Shown here: positions 53,484 through 62,509 of the stretch, piece after piece | Numbering within the stretch: position 1 is the first letter of the stretch | Layout of the letters: each line of letters begins with the position of its first letter | Origin: Rhodothermales bacterium | GTDB taxonomy: Bacteria; Bacteroidota; Rhodothermia; Rhodothermales; JAHQVL01 | Reading direction: 5' to 3' | NCBI GenBank assembly: GCA_041391505.1 | Contig: JAWKNW010000016.1 | Coordinates: forward strand, 62,001 to 126,000 | DNA: 64,000 nucleotides | The notes under the pieces: generated by a model | Told to the model about the DNA's origin: nothing | Database searches by the model: none | The model's input: the letters and a program-made list of their open reading frames with translations, nothing else | Program-made: the position numbers and the translations under genes

Positions 53484-55157
53484 TCAGTAGTTCACGGCCA
53501 GCGACGCCGCGTTGTCCCACAGGCGCATCGATTCCCTGAAAACGACATCCATATCGTGCCGGATCGGGTACCAGGCTCCCGCATCGAACAGGCGCGTCGC
53601 GATGTGCGCCTTGAGCAGGTTGCGAAGTTGCGCTTCATCCCGGCCGGCGTCCGCCGCGGTGAAATAGCGAACGGAATCCGTGGCCTCGGGGGCCGTGGCG
53701 TCGTCCACGATCTCGATGCCGTGCTCGCCGAGGTAATCGAGGAAGGCCTGGTACGTTGCGTCATCCACCTTGTAGGAGGCGATGAACGCTTCCCGTTTGC
53801 CGACCCACTGCTGATACAACGCATCGTTGTGCTGATCGATGTACTGGCGCACGAACGGGCGGATCAACGTCTGCCCCAGGACGGCCTGGAGGTAGGACGA
53901 AATCGAGTCCGGCTTGACGATGAAGTCGGGCAGAATCCCGCCGCCGCCGATCACCGTCCGCCCCTTGTCGGTCTTGAACAGCAGCGAATCCGGCACCTGA
54001 TCCATCAGCTCCTCGACGCTCATCGCGTATTCGCTGCGGTAGCGCTCGAGCTTGGCCCGGTAATAATCCTCCTTCTCCCCGCTCTCGTACGGCGTCTGGA
54101 TCAGCCGGCCCGACGGGGTATAAAACCGCGAGATCGTCATCCGAAGCACGCTGCCGTCCTCGAGGGGGAACTGCTTCTGCACGAGCCCTTTCCCGAACGT
54201 GCGGTGCCCGACGATCAGGGCGCGGTCGTGATCCTGCAGGGCGCCGGCCACGATCTCGCTGGCGGAGGCCGACTGGCCGTTGACCAGCACGATGACGGGT
54301 TCTTTCTCGAAGATGCCCTCGACGCGCGCCCGGCTCATCTGGTTGAACTCGGGATGCCGGGACCGCGCCGAGACGATCACCTGGTCGCCGGCGACAAATT
54401 CGTCGCTGATGCGGATCGCCATATCCATAAAGCCGCCTACGTTGTCGCGCAGGTCGAGGATCACCCGCTTGACGCCCTGCTCCTTCAGTTCGCGCGCCGC
54501 ATCCATGAACTCGCGGTAGGTCGTCCGGGCAAACCGGTTGATCTTGATGTAGCCGGTCTGCTCATCCACCATATAATGCGCATCCACCGTGTACAGGGGG
54601 ATCTTGTCCCGCACGATCGTAAACAGGAGCGGCTCCGGGTAGCCGGGGCGCAGCACGGTCACCTTGACCCGCGTGCCGCGGGGCCCCTTGAGATGCTTCT
54701 CCACGTCCCGCCGCGTGTACCCGATGGCGGACGAGTCGTCGACCGCGACGATCCGGTCGCCGGAGTGCAGGCCGGCTTCGTCGCTGGGGCCGCTCGGCAA
54801 CGGATTCAACACCGCCAGGGTGTCCGCGCCGTCTTCTCCGGGTATGAACTCGTACGAAATGCCGATCCCCTCAAACGAGGCGTTGAAATCCTCGTTCACG
54901 TCTTCCATCTGCTTCGCGTCGATGTAGACCGAATGCGGGTCGAGCCGGTCGAGCATGCCTTCGATGGCCGTTTCCGTCAGGCTCGCCGAATCGACGTCAT
55001 CGACGTAATGCTGATTGATGATTCCGAACGCCTCCTGGAGCTTCTTCATCGACTCGTAGGTGTCGTCGCCAGAGACGGCGGCGCCGAGGCCAAAGCCAAG
55101 CAATCCGCCCATCGTCAATAAGACGGCGCCGAAACCGACAATCTTCCTGTTTCGCAT
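53484..55157 (-). CDS. C-terminal processing protease, S41 family (Ctp)
   Basis: 557 residues. Signal anchor MRNRKIVGFGAVLLTMGGLL. N-terminal helical region (DDTYESMKKLQEAFGIINQH), PDZ domain at about 90-180 (GIGISYEFIPGEDGADTLAV; GLHSGDRIVAVDDSSAIGYT), and the protease core with INRFARTTYREFMDAARELK. The catalytic Ser lies in LVNGQSASASEIVAGALQDH (about 300) and Lys in GHRTFGKGLVQKQFPL (about 325). Acts in the periplasm on C-terminal ends of membrane or envelope proteins. About 150 extra C-terminal residues follow the core. Ends before its own terminator. Confidence 0.93.
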   Translation of the reverse strand: MRNRKIVGFGAVLLTMGGLLGFGLGAAVSGDDTYESMKKLQEAFGIINQHYVDDVDSASLTETAIEGMLDRLDPHSVYIDAKQMEDVNEDFNASFEGIGISYEFIPGEDGADTLAVLNPLPSGPSDEAGLHSGDRIVAVDDSSAIGYTRRDVEKHLKGPRGTRVKVTVLRPGYPEPLLFTIVRDKIPLYTVDAHYMVDEQTGYIKINRFARTTYREFMDAARELKEQGVKRVILDLRDNVGGFMDMAIRISDEFVAGDQVIVSARSRHPEFNQMSRARVEGIFEKEPVIVLVNGQSASASEIVAGALQDHDRALIVGHRTFGKGLVQKQFPLEDGSVLRMTISRFYTPSGRLIQTPYESGEKEDYYRAKLERYRSEYAMSVEELMDQVPDSLLFKTDKGRTVIGGGGILPDFIVKPDSISSYLQAVLGQTLIRPFVRQYIDQHNDALYQQWVGKREAFIASYKVDDATYQAFLDYLGEHGIEIVDDATAPEATDSVRYFTAADAGRDEAQLRNLLKAHIATRLFDAGAWYPIRHDMDVVFRESMRLWDNAASLAVNY

Positions 55158-55280
55158 CTCGTGTGGATTTCTAGTAGGGTTCAGAAAGGAGCAGGGGCCA
55201 GCTATTCTGTAAAGAAACTATGAACGTATAAGATCCAGCCGCCGGAGAGGTTTCACGCGGGCCGAACAATTATCGCGCAC

Positions 55281-56237
55281 TCATCGCGCATACCCGGCCG
55301 CATCCAGGGCGGCTTTGAGCCATTCGACATCGCGGGCCATCACCCGGCGCGTCTCGCGTTTGAGCACGTCGTGCGGCTGGCCGATCAGCGTCTCCTCGGG
55401 CATCGGGTACTCGAAATGCACCGAGATGGGGCCGGCGATGCCGTAGGCGTTGGCGAGCTGAAAATAGCGATCGAACGCGACCATCCCCTCGCCGAGCGGA
55501 CAGTCCTGGATCGTCCAGTCGCCCCCGCTCCGCGCCCAGTAAAAATCCTTGATGGCGGTGATGCGGACGTACCGGCTGATCAACCGGAGGTCCACCGGCC
55601 ACGAGTGGCCGCCCTCGACCGTGGCATGGCGGATGTCGAACTGGCACCCGATCCACGCGGGATCCAGATGCCGGATCATATACCAGATATCCCAGAGGGA
55701 TCCCCCCACGCGTGTTCCGTCGTGGTTCTGGTAGGCTCCGTGGAGGCCGTATGCCTGGTTCATGGCGGCGAGGTCCTCGAGCCGCCGGCCGGTTTCATCG
55801 AGAAAAACGTCGACGGGCCGGCTCTCGTCGTACGCGATGTACCCCATCCGGTAGTGGCGAATCCCCAGGGCGCCGGCCGTTTTCAGCACGCGCCCCGTCA
55901 GCGGGTCCGCAGCGTCGGTGATGGCCGTTGTCATCATGGGGACGTGCAGGCCGGCTTTTTCCACGGCCTCGACCGCTTTCGGCAACAGGGACTCGACCTG
56001 GTCGGGAGGCACATGGCCTCCGGGCCGCACCGTCAGCGCCACGCCTTCAAAACCGATTTCGGCGGCCAGATCGGCCATCTCGTCAAACGAAAGCCACCGG
56101 AGGTGTTTGGAAAAGAGACAGACGGGCCCACGTTTCGTCGCAGCGACGGCCGGGAGCCCCATACCGGGCCATACGAGCGGCAGTCCGGCGAGGCCGGCGC
56201 GACGTAGAAAATCGCGACGGGAGAAGGTAGCGTGCAT
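55281..56237 (-). CDS. Tat-exported sugar phosphate isomerase/epimerase-like TIM barrel
   Basis: 318 residues. Tat signal MHATFSRRDFLRRAGLAGLP (SRRDFLRR). AP endonuclease-2/xylose isomerase-like barrel: CLFSKHLRWLSFDEMADLAA, GFEGVALTVRPGGHVPPDQV, GLHGAYQNHDGTRVGGSLWD, CQFDIRHATVEGGHSWPVDL, IKDFYWARSGGDWTIQDCPL, and VHFEYPMPEET near the end. Metal-ligand His/Glu/Asp residues of the fold are present. Often linked to inositol or glycan catabolism; substrate unknown. Monocistronic, convergent to nothing nearby. Confidence 0.9.
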   Translation of the reverse strand: MHATFSRRDFLRRAGLAGLPLVWPGMGLPAVAATKRGPVCLFSKHLRWLSFDEMADLAAEIGFEGVALTVRPGGHVPPDQVESLLPKAVEAVEKAGLHVPMMTTAITDAADPLTGRVLKTAGALGIRHYRMGYIAYDESRPVDVFLDETGRRLEDLAAMNQAYGLHGAYQNHDGTRVGGSLWDIWYMIRHLDPAWIGCQFDIRHATVEGGHSWPVDLRLISRYVRITAIKDFYWARSGGDWTIQDCPLGEGMVAFDRYFQLANAYGIAGPISVHFEYPMPEETLIGQPHDVLKRETRRVMARDVEWLKAALDAAGYAR

Positions 56238-56480
56238 CGGCGCGTTCCGAGAATGACAGGGGATGGATCACCTGCAAGGTCGGAGAAAGGCCGCAAAGAA
56301 AAAAGGTGAGACAGGGTTGTCGCGCTCGCGCCGGATTCCCGGGTGTCCTGAACGGCTACACCCGTGCACGAACCTGCACCGGCTCAAGCCGTCGGAGGCC
56401 GCACGGACAATCGGCCGCACAGAGCGTCCTGTTCTTGCAGGTTGAGCGAAAAAAGAGGGCCAGCAGGCGGCGGAGTAGCG

Positions 56481-56582
56481 TCATCGGATGATGGCGGCGA
56501 GGGCCGCGATGAGGGTGCTGGCGGAAGCCAGCGCAAGGGCGGCGATGCGTTTGATGCGAAAAGTCTCGATGCGATAATGCAT
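56481..56582 (-). CDS. Short hydrophobic ORF, 33 residues
   Basis: ATG at 56582 to stop at 56481: MHYRIETFRIKRIAALALAS then ASTLIAALAAIIR. A basic N-terminus and one Ala/Ile/Leu helix could make a small membrane peptide. No Shine-Dalgarno or terminator stands out. The region 56238-56841 otherwise holds no full gene. Low confidence. Confidence 0.3.
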   Translation of the reverse strand: MHYRIETFRIKRIAALALASASTLIAALAAIIR

Positions 56583-56696
56583 GACGGTCTCCTGGGCTTG
56601 GGTCCGGCCGGCGTGCTGCCAATCCGGCATGTGGTGCGTTTCCCTACAACCTATACACATGTCGTACCAAAAATGACGACATCTCCGCAACATTTG

Positions 56697-56819
56697 TTAC
56701 GCCGGCGCCCAAAAAGGGTACGCATCACCCCGCTTCAGGCCGCTCCACCGCCTGTAGGCGTAGCGCCAGACGCCGATGGGGCCGGAGGCCGCGCGCCGGC
56801 GTGTCCACTCGAGGACGCA
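56697..56819 (-). pseudogene. Possible remnant with DUF418-like tail
   Basis: A 40-residue frame CVLEWTRRRAASGPIGVWRY, then AYRRWSGLKRGDAYPFWAPA, ending in a stop at 56697. The W...GPIGVWRYAYRRWS pattern resembles the C-terminal end of DUF418/YeiB-like membrane proteins (usually GPLEWLWR). There is no start codon of its own; upstream the frame enters hpt. If real, it is a decayed 3' fragment. Confidence 0.22.
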
Positions 56820-56841
56820 TGTTGTCCACAATCCGGAGCGA

Positions 56842-57420
56842 TCAGTCCGCCGGCTGATCGAGGATATAGATCTCCGGGAGGTTGCGACCCAGCTGTCCGT
56901 AGTCGAGACCGTAGCCGAGCACGAACAGATTGGGGATGGTAAACGCGACGTAATCAAGGCGTACATCGACGCGCGTAGCTTCTTTTTTGTGGAGGAGAAC
57001 GGCCGTGCTGAGCGACGCCGGCCGGTACGCAGCCATCCGTTTGAGGATGTACGCCATCGAAAGCCCCGTATCCACGATGTCCTCCACCACGATCACATGC
57101 CGGTCTTCGATGCTCGCATCGATGCTTTTTAATTCGCTGACGTTGCCGCTGCTGACCTTGGCATCGCCATAGGAGGACAACTTGATAAAATCGACCTCGC
57201 ATTCGATCGTGATCTCCTTGAGGAGGTCCGAGAAAAACATGAATGCCCCGTTGAGCACGGCGATCAATATCGGCGTCTTGCCGGCGTACACGGTGTTGAT
57301 CTCCGCCGCGATCTCGCGGATGCGCGCGTGGAGCGTTTCTTTCGCAAGGTACCGCTTGAACCGCTCGCCGCGGCAAAACACGTACGGACCGACCTGCGTC
57401 CCGGCCGACTGCTCGTTCAT
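56842..57420 (-). CDS. hpt: Hypoxanthine phosphoribosyltransferase
   Basis: 192 residues. Salvages hypoxanthine/guanine with PRPP. GKTPILIAVLNGAFMFFSDL (about 51), ECEVDFIKLSSYGDAKVSSG (the flexible-loop SSYG), the PRPP-binding HVIVVEDIVDTGLSMAYILK (about 113), TAVLLHKKEATRV and DYVAFTIPNLFVLGYGLDYG. N-terminus has about 25 extra residues (GTQVGPYVFCRGERFKRYLA). Last gene of the CPBP...tilS-hpt run, 89 bases after tilS. The tilS-hpt neighbour pair is well known in bacteria, although ftsH is absent here. Confidence 0.95.
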   Translation of the reverse strand: MNEQSAGTQVGPYVFCRGERFKRYLAKETLHARIREIAAEINTVYAGKTPILIAVLNGAFMFFSDLLKEITIECEVDFIKLSSYGDAKVSSGNVSELKSIDASIEDRHVIVVEDIVDTGLSMAYILKRMAAYRPASLSTAVLLHKKEATRVDVRLDYVAFTIPNLFVLGYGLDYGQLGRNLPEIYILDQPAD

Positions 57421-57509
57421 AGGTTCAGGGAATAGGCTTGGATCGATGGACCGGGGGAAACTACGAAGGAAGCGGCGACGATCGGAACGAAGCGTCGCCG
57501 GTTTGTGCG

Positions 57510-58919
57510 TTATTCACGGTCGGATGACGGGATCGCGACGCCCTGCGAGCCGGGCTCCAGTACGAGCCGCAGCGCGCGCTCGGTGCCGGCGCTGATGCGC
57601 ACCTCGTCCGCCATGCGAACGCCGGGGATCCAGATGATGGTGCGGTCGCTCAGGACCACCGGCCAGCCGGCACGGACATGGCTCGGCACCCGCGCATCGG
57701 TCAGCATGTCGCTCACCTTCCGGGTATGGGCCATCCCGAAAGGCCGAATCCGGTCGCCGGACGCCCAGGGTCGCACGGACAGCGGCAGCGACACGCGGGA
57801 GGCATCGATCCAGACCCGATTGGGGGCGCCTTCCGCCGGCGATGCCGGCGGCGCCTCGGGCCACCCGAGGGACAGGCATCCGGCGGAGACGCACAGCGAG
57901 TCGCCGGGCGCCAGCCACCCCGATTGCTCACGAGGGCTCGCTTCGGTGGGCACGAACACGAGCGCGTCGCGCTCGCGCCAGAACGTGCCGGCGTCGACCT
58001 GGACTCTCCGCCCCGTCTGGAGGTCCAGCAGCGCCAGTACCCGATCGGCGGCGTCGCTCGTGCGCGGCGTGCGCGGCGACCATCGCCCCAGGGCTTCCAG
58101 CATGACGCGCCGGCGCCAGACGGCGGCCAGCGCACGCAATCCACCGATACGCAGCGTTCGTTCCGCGCGATCGTCGACCAGCACCGCCGCGAGATGGGCG
58201 GCCAGGGCCGGGTCGAACGACGCGTCTCTGTAGGCGCGCAGCCGATCCGCCGCCGCGGCGACCTGCCCCACGGCGCCGGCGCCGAACATTTCCTCGACGA
58301 GCGGCAGCAGGCGTTCCCGGACGGCGTTTCGCCGATAGCTCGTGTCCGCATTCGAGACGTCGAACCGCCAGGGCACCTCGGCCTCGGCGGCATACCGGGC
58401 GATGGCCTCCCGCGTCGCCCAGAGCAGGGGCCGCACGAGCCGGACGCCGGCGCCCGCGCGAAGCGGCCGCGCCGGAGGCATGCCGGAAAGTCCTTCGAGG
58501 CCGGCGCCGCGGAACAGGTTCAGGAGCAACGTCTCGGCCTGGTCGTCCACATGGTGGGCCACGGCGACCGCCGCGAGGCCGCGCTCCAGCGTGATGGCCT
58601 CGAAAAACGCATACCGCGCCGCGCGGGCCGCGGCCTGGAACGAGCCCGGCTGCTCCTTGAGCCCGCGCCCGTCGACGGACTGGACATGCACGGGGATGCC
58701 GTACGAGTCGGCATAGCGCCGGACGAGCGCCTCGTCGGCATCCGACGCCGCGTCGCGGAGGCGGTAGTTGACATGGGCGACTTCGACGCGGTACGCGAGC
58801 CGGCGAAGCACGTCGAGGAGCGTCATCGAATCGACGCCTCCGCTGACCCCGACCAGCACGGCGTCGCCGGGTTCGAGCAGCCGGTGCTCGGCGATATAGT
58901 CGGCGACGCGTTCCATCAT
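57510..58919 (-). CDS. tilS: tRNA(Ile)-lysidine synthase TilS
   Basis: 469 residues. PP-loop N-ATPase: DAVLVGVSGGVDSMTLLDVL (SGGVDS about 25-30), VEVAHVNYRLRDAASDADEA, AVAHHVDDQAETLLLNLFRG (about 125-144), RLVRPLLWATREAIARYAAE, FDVSNADTSYRRNAVRERLL (the NxxxxxxRNxxR motif). The rest (about 230-469) is the TilS substrate-binding and C-terminal region (IRPFGMAHTRKVSDMLTDAR). Modifies C34 of tRNA-Ile(CAU) to lysidine. Follows mutL by 12 bases. Essential housekeeping gene. Confidence 0.95.
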   Translation of the reverse strand: MMERVADYIAEHRLLEPGDAVLVGVSGGVDSMTLLDVLRRLAYRVEVAHVNYRLRDAASDADEALVRRYADSYGIPVHVQSVDGRGLKEQPGSFQAAARAARYAFFEAITLERGLAAVAVAHHVDDQAETLLLNLFRGAGLEGLSGMPPARPLRAGAGVRLVRPLLWATREAIARYAAEAEVPWRFDVSNADTSYRRNAVRERLLPLVEEMFGAGAVGQVAAAADRLRAYRDASFDPALAAHLAAVLVDDRAERTLRIGGLRALAAVWRRRVMLEALGRWSPRTPRTSDAADRVLALLDLQTGRRVQVDAGTFWRERDALVFVPTEASPREQSGWLAPGDSLCVSAGCLSLGWPEAPPASPAEGAPNRVWIDASRVSLPLSVRPWASGDRIRPFGMAHTRKVSDMLTDARVPSHVRAGWPVVLSDRTIIWIPGVRMADEVRISAGTERALRLVLEPGSQGVAIPSSDRE

Positions 58920-58931
58920 GAGCAGCCGGCG

Positions 58932-60839
58932 TCAGGAGGCGGGACGCCCCTGGTTGAAGCGCGCCTCGAGTTCGTCCATGGTCAGGCTCACCTGGGTCGG
59001 GCGCCCGTACGGACACACGTAGGGCATCTCACACTGGAAAAGCTGGTCGATCAGCGAGCGCATCTCCTTGGCATCGAGGCGCGTCCCGCCCCGCAACGCG
59101 CCACGGCGGGCGATGCTTTTGGCCAGGTTCTCCCGCGCCTGCAGCTTGAGCGCATCGCGGTTCATCTTGTACTGTTCGAGGATCTCCTCGAGGATCTTGC
59201 GTTCATCCCCCACCTTGATATCCGCCGGCACGCCGCGGACGACGACCGACCGGCCGCTGAAGAGGTCCACCTCGAAGCCGAGTTTTCGGAAGTCGGGCAG
59301 TAGCTCCTTGATCAGTTCGAAGTCGCTGGGGCTGAAATCCAGCGTATGGGGAAACAGGAGCTGCTGGGAGAGCGCCATCCCGCTTTCCAGGTTCTGCAAC
59401 GCCTTCTCATACAGAATCCGCTCATGCGCCGCGGTCTGGTCGAAGATCATCAGCCCCGATCGGATCTGCGTGAGGATATACCGCTGGTGCAGTTGCCAGA
59501 TCGGCGCGCCATCGAGGTCGGCCTCGTCGGCTGCTTCGTTCTGGCGATTCGGTTCGGAGGGAATCAGGAGCGACGCCGGCTCGGTGCGGTGCGTGCCCCC
59601 GAAAAGCCGTTCGCTCAACGCGCCGCTGGAGGGCCCGTACGGGTCGCGGCCGCCGCTGCGGGGCGCGGACCAGGACGATCCCCTGGAGGAACGTCCGGTG
59701 GCCGGCGTCAGCCAGGATGCAGCGATCGCGCTGCCGCCCAGTCCGGATCCGCCGGCGGCGGGCGCCCCGTCGAAATCGAATTGAGGCGACAGGGCCGCCG
59801 ATCCGACGCCCTTGCGCACCACGGAGCGCAAAAACCCGTAGATGCCGCGCTCGTCGTCGAACTTGACTTCCGCCTTGGTGGGATGCACGTTGACATCCAC
59901 GTGGCGCGGATCCATGCTGAGGAAGACCACAAAAAACGGGAAGGCGCCCTCGGGAATGAGGTCTTCGTAGGCCGATCGGATGGCATGCTCCAGATACCGA
60001 TCCTTCACATACCGGTCGTTGACGAAGAGAAACTGCTCGCCCCGGCTGCGCCGAAAATAGTCGGGCTTCCCGATGAGGCCGCGGGCCGACAGGTAGCTGG
60101 TCGTTTCCTCGATCCCGATCAGTTGTTCGCCGAGTTGGGCGCCGAGCAGCTGCGCGATCCGCGCTTTCAGCGCCGTATGGAACGCCTTGCCCGGGCACGC
60201 TTCGAGCCGGTACACCTCGTTTTCGTCATGAACGAGCGTGAAGGCGATGCCGGGATGGGAGAGCGCGAGAAACTGGAAGGTCTCGACGATGTGCTTGAAT
60301 TCCGTCGCCGGCGTTTTGAGAAAGCTGCGGCGAGCCGGCACGTTGTAGAACAGGTTGCGCACCGCGATCGAGGTGCCGGCCTGGGCCGCGCAGGGCTCGC
60401 TGGCCAGCACGGCCGCGTCCTCGACGGACACGCGGTACCCCATCTCGTCCTCGTGCCGGCGTGTCAGGAGCGTGACCTGCGCGACCGCGGCGATGGACGC
60501 CAGCGCCTCGCCACGAAAACCCAGGGTGCGAAGCGCGTCGAGGTCTTCGATGCGCACCAGTTTGCTCGTCGCGTGGCGATCGAAACACAGCAGGGCGTCG
60601 ATCGGACTCATGCCGCACCCGTTGTCCACCACCTGCACGAGTTCGCTGCCGGCGGCTTTCAGGATGAGCGTGATCTCGGAGGCCCCGGCGTCGATGGCGT
60701 TTTCGATCAGCTCCTTGGCGACCGACGCCGGCCGCTGCACCACCTCGCCCGCCGCGATCTTGTTCGCGAGCGCAGGCGGCATGGTCCGGATGATGCTATC
60801 CGACGATTCCGCCGTTCCGCTATGGCCTTCGTTCGTCAC
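58932..60839 (-). CDS. mutL: DNA mismatch repair protein MutL
   Basis: 635 residues. GHKL ATPase N-terminus: VAKELIENAIDAGASEITLI (about 41), DNGCGM (about 74), ATSKLVRIEDLDALRTLGFR GEAL block and the GTSIAVRNLFYNVPARRSFL region (about 145). The C-terminal dimerisation domain carries a motif normally DQHA(X)2E(X)4E; here it reads FDQTAAHERILYE (about 475), so the His is Thr. The other endonuclease motifs are also changed: CPHGRP is CPYGRP (about 615), and the ACR-type Cys motif reads LAKSIARRGA. This suggests altered or absent latent nuclease activity. A Ser/Gly/Ala-rich linker lies at about 355-430. Confidence 0.95.
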   Translation of the reverse strand: MTNEGHSGTAESSDSIIRTMPPALANKIAAGEVVQRPASVAKELIENAIDAGASEITLILKAAGSELVQVVDNGCGMSPIDALLCFDRHATSKLVRIEDLDALRTLGFRGEALASIAAVAQVTLLTRRHEDEMGYRVSVEDAAVLASEPCAAQAGTSIAVRNLFYNVPARRSFLKTPATEFKHIVETFQFLALSHPGIAFTLVHDENEVYRLEACPGKAFHTALKARIAQLLGAQLGEQLIGIEETTSYLSARGLIGKPDYFRRSRGEQFLFVNDRYVKDRYLEHAIRSAYEDLIPEGAFPFFVVFLSMDPRHVDVNVHPTKAEVKFDDERGIYGFLRSVVRKGVGSAALSPQFDFDGAPAAGGSGLGGSAIAASWLTPATGRSSRGSSWSAPRSGGRDPYGPSSGALSERLFGGTHRTEPASLLIPSEPNRQNEAADEADLDGAPIWQLHQRYILTQIRSGLMIFDQTAAHERILYEKALQNLESGMALSQQLLFPHTLDFSPSDFELIKELLPDFRKLGFEVDLFSGRSVVVRGVPADIKVGDERKILEEILEQYKMNRDALKLQARENLAKSIARRGALRGGTRLDAKEMRSLIDQLFQCEMPYVCPYGRPTQVSLTMDELEARFNQGRPAS

Positions 60840-60887
60840 CGGGCGTCCACTCCTCTCGAATATCGTCCCGTCGCCATGCCCCCGGCA

Positions 60888-61094
60888 TCACGACAGGCTG
60901 GTGTACAGAAAGACCGCAAAAATGAACAGAATGATCGCGTACACGAGCCCGATCGGACTCCGTCGCCGGCTGGCCGCGTGGCTCTGAATTCGAATACGCT
61001 CGCGTATTTTCTGCTCGCGTTCCGGATTATAAAACCGGGGCTGGTAATCGAATTTCCGGTGTTGCGGACGTTTGCTCGGTACAAAAAGACCCAT
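60888..61094 (-). CDS. Small basic single-TM protein between cdsA and mutL
   Basis: 68 residues: a long basic cytoplasmic part (MGLFVPSKRPQHRKFDYQPR FYNPEREQKIRERIRIQ) and one C-terminal helix GLVYAIILFIFAVFLYTSLS. FDYQPRFYNPE looks like a conserved block: I recall similar short PRYYDPE-type proteins in Bacteroidota, but cannot name a family. Lies in the operon 48 bases before mutL. Possibly a membrane-linked accessory to an envelope or RNA function. Confidence 0.7.
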   Translation of the reverse strand: MGLFVPSKRPQHRKFDYQPRFYNPEREQKIRERIRIQSHAASRRRSPIGLVYAIILFIFAVFLYTSLS

Positions 61095-61195
61095 CGGATA
61101 CCTCGCGGATTGGCTCTAACAGGGGCGCGATTCGGTTTGTTTTTTTATACAGGGCCTCGTGCACATCGTTCCAGCGCGCGCCGGCGCCCCGCGCC

Positions 61196-62053
61196 TCAGC
61201 GGTAGACCCCCGCCACGTACGTCAGATAGAGCACGTAGAGCGGGGCCGTAAACAGCAGTCCGTCGATGCGATCGAGGATGCCGCCGTGCCCCGGAAGCAG
61301 GTTGCCCGAGTCCTTGACGCCCCATTCCCGCTTCAGCCGGCTCTCGATTAGGTCCCCCACTTCTCCCCCTACCCCCACGATGAGACCAAGGGCGATCGTG
61401 TGCCCCCAATTCAATAACGGCAATTGATAGACCTTGATCAGCACCACGGCCGCCATCGCGCCGACCAGGCCTCCGATCGCTCCTTCCCAGGTCTTCTTGG
61501 GCGAAATCGCAGGCGCCAGCGGCCGGCGGCCGAAGAGTCGCCCGGCCACATAGGCCAGCGTGTCGTTGCTCCAGATGCCGACCAGCAGCGCCGCCATCAA
61601 CCAGAACGCGGTCAGGGAGTCCACGCCTCCCCCCTCGCGCAGCCGCAGCACCGCGAGCTGAGCGGCAAAAAACGCCGGATAAAACACGCCGGCATAAACC
61701 CACGCCAGACGCTCCCACACCTCGCGCCGCCCGGCAAAAAAGGTGGCGTAGACCAGCAGTCCGACGGCCAGCAGCACCAGCGCCGGCCACGCGGCCGGAA
61801 CCCGGATCTGCAGCACGACGAGTGCTCCCATGAGGAGCCCCACCAGCCGGAGCGCGTGCCGCTCGTCGGCGCCGCTCATTTTGTAGAACTCGATCTGGGC
61901 GGCGACGGTCAGCACCCCGACGAGCAGCAGAAACAACGAACCGCCCGCATACACCGCCCCGATCACCAGCGGTACGCCGATGAGCGCCGTGAGTATACGT
62001 TGCGCGAGGTTGGACAAGGGTCTGGGGAGCGTCGTGGTGTTCCGAGACATCAT
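61196..62053 (-). CDS. cdsA: Phosphatidate cytidylyltransferase CdsA
   Basis: 285 residues, about eight membrane helices. Makes CDP-diacylglycerol for phospholipid synthesis. CDP-alcohol transferase signature: the GLIVGVGGEVGDLIESRLKR block then KDSGNLLPGHGGILDRIDGL (about 250-270), with the conserved Asp/Gly/Asp and Lys/Arg. Also ISPKKTWEGAIGGLVGAMAA (about 185). In the operon between DUF2007 and the small TM gene. Family length 260-300; this fits. Confidence 0.95.
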   Translation of the reverse strand: MMSRNTTTLPRPLSNLAQRILTALIGVPLVIGAVYAGGSLFLLLVGVLTVAAQIEFYKMSGADERHALRLVGLLMGALVVLQIRVPAAWPALVLLAVGLLVYATFFAGRREVWERLAWVYAGVFYPAFFAAQLAVLRLREGGGVDSLTAFWLMAALLVGIWSNDTLAYVAGRLFGRRPLAPAISPKKTWEGAIGGLVGAMAAVVLIKVYQLPLLNWGHTIALGLIVGVGGEVGDLIESRLKREWGVKDSGNLLPGHGGILDRIDGLLFTAPLYVLYLTYVAGVYR

Positions 62054-62113
62054 GGCTGGGTGGGTGGTCGGGATGCGTGCCCGGAATGCCGCATCCGAGA
62101 CGCGCCGAACGTC

Positions 62114-62491
62114 TTACTCGTCTTTCTCCTCTTCCTCCTCGAGCGGGTCTCCATCCTCGTCCTCATCCCCCGCCGGCAACGCCTCATCGAGTTCGGCGAG
62201 GGTGGCGTCGGCCGGGTCGAGCGGTGAGGCGGCGAGGGCCTGGCGGGTCAGCTCCGCTTCGTCAATGGGGATCGAGGTGAGGATGTCCCGGGCTTCCGCC
62301 TCGCGATCCGGCTGCACGAGCACCTGAATCCGCGCCAGGTCGCCCATGGTCAGGTTGAAGGCGTGATCTTTTTTGTTCTGGACGACGGCCGCAATGCCGG
62401 CATCGTTGAGCCGGTCACAGACGATCTCGGCCTCGTAGTCTATTCCGGTCTTGAAGACCGGCACCCAGTCCTGGGATGGCGTCTCGCTCAT
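62114..62491 (-). CDS. DUF2007 (putative signal transducing) protein
   Basis: 125 residues. WVPVFKTGIDYEAEIVCDRL, NDAGIAAVVQNKKDHAFNLT and ARIQVLVQPDREAEARDILT give the DUF2007 ferredoxin-like fold (about 1-75). The C-terminal tail is strongly acidic (ELDEALPAGDEDEDGDPLEE). Function unknown; often next to membrane-biogenesis genes. Lies 18 bases after the CPBP protease gene. Confidence 0.88.
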   Translation of the reverse strand: MSETPSQDWVPVFKTGIDYEAEIVCDRLNDAGIAAVVQNKKDHAFNLTMGDLARIQVLVQPDREAEARDILTSIPIDEAELTRQALAASPLDPADATLAELDEALPAGDEDEDGDPLEEEEEKDE

Positions 62492-62509
62492 GATCTTCTC
62501 CGTTTGATG

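Noticed and set aside
53349..55121. Plus-strand frame of 590 codons
   Set aside because: Antisense to the S41 protease gene; no domain features.
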